64,000 bases of DNA, from NCBI RefSeq assembly GCF_036924745.1, contig NZ_JAZHSD010000001.1:2666001-2730000 (forward strand). Reading direction: 5' to 3'. A program made the translations under genes and the position numbers. The notes beneath the pieces are model-generated. The model worked only from the letters and a program-made list of their open reading frames with translations, did no database searches and had not been told where the DNA came from. Shown piece after piece: positions 62,283 through 64,000 of this stretch; within the stretch, counting starts at the first letter, position 1, and the number at the start of each line of letters is the position of its first letter. Origin of the DNA: Bradyrhizobium sp. AZCC 1693. GTDB lineage: Bacteria > Pseudomonadota > Alphaproteobacteria > Rhizobiales > Xanthobacteraceae.

Positions 62283-64000
62283 CTATCGGAGGCCGGCTTC
62301 GCTGCAGCGAATCTTTCGGACTTTGGCAGGAGTCTCGAGTACGAATACCGTGTCGATCTTCCAGGGTCTCGCCAGGCCGCAGAGTTGCTGGTCGCTCAAT
62401 GGCTCGGAATTGGCGTCCTTGTAACTGGAGAAGCCATAGTACGGCTCCTTGGGGCAATTGAGACCAAGCGGATTCAGTCCCTTCAGCATGGGCGCGCCGA
62501 CGATCGCAGGGATGAAGAACGGATCGGCGCGGCATTCCACCCCGATATTCCAGAAGGCCAGGTTGTCGGGCGGCACGAATACCGCTGCATGACGCGCCCC
62601 TGTGATTCCGGCCGCCAGCAAGGCGTCGCTGGCCTGTCCGCCAGGGGTACGCTTCACGTCGTTCGCCAGCGCGTGGCGAGCCGGATGCCCCGGCGTCAGG
62701 AGAGCGACGAGGCGTTGGCCGGTCGTCGTCATCTCTGCGCCGGGGCTTTCTCCGGTAACGAGCCGAATCCTCGCCTGAAGTTCGGCAAGCATGGCGCCAA
62801 CCCTGTACGCACTCTTCCTCTTTTCATCGGTCAAAAACCCAACGAGCAGGATTCCGGCGAGAAAAGATGCGGCTAGGAGGGGATTGGGGAACGTTCTTTC
62901 GAGGAATGGCCCGCCGTAGGCGCATATAAACACGATCGCCGTCCAGGTCCCGACATTGGCGAAATAGTAGCTCGATCCGCCAGGAACATTGATCAGGATA
63001 GCGGGAACGATGCAAGCCAGCGCGATAACGGCAACCGTTTCAGCACATCTCTTGTCCCTTGAAGTGCCATGCCACCATGTTTGAAGGGCAGCGCCAAGCA
63101 ACACAAGGCTTGCCGCGATATTCGGCCAGGCTCCGCGCGGATGCTCCCGCGCAAAGGCAAACGGGTCGAGCGCTCGCACTAGCATACCCGCGCCCGGGGA
63201 TATGATCGCGATCGCAATTATTCCAATCAGGAGAAGTGGAACGGCCAACTTGATTAGGCTCGAGAGCGTCATTCCCATTCGCCGCCACAATATGAAGCCG
63301 ACGCCGCCCAACAGAATTGTACCAACGGAAATCTTCGAAAGCAGAGCCAGCAAGACCGCGATGCCGAGCGCTGAGAGCTGCAAGCCGAAGCGGTCTCGTC
63401 GATCAGGATCGGTAATCTCCGCCAACAACGGCAGACTCAACAGAAACAAAATCAGCGATAGACAATAGGACTCGGAAACCAGATAGGACGTCCATCCCCA
63501 TACGTCCGCCACAAAGAGAAGCAGCAGAGAACCCAGCGTGATGAGGGTGCCGTTTTGCGGGCCATCTGCAGGTCGGCGAAACAAGTGAATCGCAAGCGAC
63601 AGACAGAACATGAGAATCGGAACCGCGATCACCTGCCCGCCAATAACGTACCCTTCCAGCGTCGGCACACCGAGCCAAAGACTGACGCAACCCAGCCAGA
63701 TGTGAGATAGCACGTGGTACTCGATCGGGACAAATCCATCGAGGCCGGTGCTCAGCGCACCCTGTTTCACGAGCATGTTGGCGATGGAAGCGTGAAAAAT
63801 CGTGTCGAGCTGGTGGATTCCCGTCAGCGCAAGTTCAGGCGTGAGGACCGACGCGTAGGCACGGGAATTGATCACCAGGAAATAGCCGAAGCCGAAAAGA
63901 CAACCATAGGCAATCGGGAAGATCCACTTGCCGACGGGTGCGGCGCGCATCGCGGATGCCGTCTGCACGAGACCCGCGGCCAATAGACCGACAAACAGCG
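62283..64000 (-). CDS. Large multi-pass membrane protein, N-terminus beyond window
   Basis: The open frame enters from the right edge; a hydrophobic stretch (LFVGLLAAGLVQTASA) precedes the TTG at 63983, so the true start is probably outside. About eleven membrane segments are followed by a C-terminal soluble domain of about 150 residues (from roughly 62730) with several Cys. The topology resembles polysaccharide membrane glycosyltransferases or polymerases, but no motif confirms it. The neighbouring sugar genes support a surface-polysaccharide role. Confidence 0.75.
   Translation of the reverse strand, partial: LFVGLLAAGLVQTASAMRAAPVGKWIFPIAYGCLFGFGYFLVINSRAYASVLTPELALTGIHQLDTIFHASIANMLVKQGALSTGLDGFVPIEYHVLSHIWLGCVSLWLGVPTLEGYVIGGQVIAVPILMFCLSLAIHLFRRPADGPQNGTLITLGSLLLLFVADVWGWTSYLVSESYCLSLILFLLSLPLLAEITDPDRRDRFGLQLSALGIAVLLALLSKISVGTILLGGVGFILWRRMGMTLSSLIKLAVPLLLIGIIAIAIISPGAGMLVRALDPFAFAREHPRGAWPNIAASLVLLGAALQTWWHGTSRDKRCAETVAVIALACIVPAILINVPGGSSYYFANVGTWTAIVFICAYGGPFLERTFPNPLLAASFLAGILLVGFLTDEKRKSAYRVGAMLAELQARIRLVTGESPGAEMTTTGQRLVALLTPGHPARHALANDVKRTPGGQASDALLAAGITGARHAAVFVPPDNLAFWNIGVECRADPFFIPAIVGAPMLKGLNPLGLNCPKEPYYGFSSYKDANSEPLSDQQLCGLARPWKIDTVFVLETPAKVRKIRCSEAGLR

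Overview
The window looks like a chromosomal segment of a Bradyrhizobium-type alphaproteobacterium. It is uniformly GC-rich, has a nitrate-assimilation cluster of the kind described in Bradyrhizobium (globin, FAD oxidoreductase, nitrate reductase), carries several ABC, TRAP and Bug-type solute importers, and has dispersed intergenic inverted repeats ending in CGTCAT/ATGACG. Species assignment is inference. No phage, insertion sequence, CRISPR array, rRNA or tRNA was recognised.

Layout. 1-2694: autotransporter running off the left edge. 2.8-6.8 kb: EamA exporter, aldo/keto reductase, a shortened LysR regulator, and a divergent VOC-RidA pair. 7.0-14.9 kb: nrtABC, single-domain globin, FAD oxidoreductase and assimilatory nitrate reductase as one leftward operon, with a possible NasT-type leader RNA. 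14.9-18.9 kb: intradiol dioxygenase, beta-lactamase-fold esterase, HWE histidine kinase. 18.9-21.8 kb: TRAP transporter. 22.7-24.7 kb: XRE regulator, enoyl-CoA hydratase and a 50-residue small gene. 24.9-30.7 kb: flavin monooxygenase, ahcY, metK and an HTH-methyltransferase of unknown target (S-adenosylmethionine cycle). 30.9-32.6 kb: secreted TPR-caspase. 32.7-38.6 kb: first Liv importer with a MetE-like gene. 38.9-43.9 kb: small lipoprotein, purU, uroporphyrinogen-III synthase-like protein, four-EF-hand protein, Bug receptor. 44-46 kb: fcl and gmd. 46-55.7 kb: Rieske oxygenase, Crp/Fnr regulator and a second Liv importer with an embedded acyl-CoA ligase. 55.8-64 kb: AGE epimerase, PaaK-like ligase, and a surface-sugar block (WbpB/WbpD/WbpE-like, epimerase, large membrane protein) running off the right edge.

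How the genes work together. NrtABC would import nitrate and NasA reduce it with electrons from the FAD protein, while the globin would handle nitric oxide. AhcY and MetK bracket the methylation cycle. The second Liv operon pairs uptake of an organic acid with CoA activation. Gmd/Fcl make GDP-fucose, and the WbpB/D/E set would make a diacetamido-uronic acid for a surface polysaccharide.

Two quality points. Four otherwise well-conserved genes (livK near 37.56 kb, acyl-CoA ligase near 50.07 kb, AGE epimerase near 56.57 kb, DegT aminotransferase near 59.07 kb) each carry one frameshift in a short GC run. That pattern fits consensus indels better than four independent pseudogenes. Seven dispersed repeats fall into mutually similar or reverse-complementary pairs, four of them sharing the palindrome GTGCGCAATTGCGCAC.
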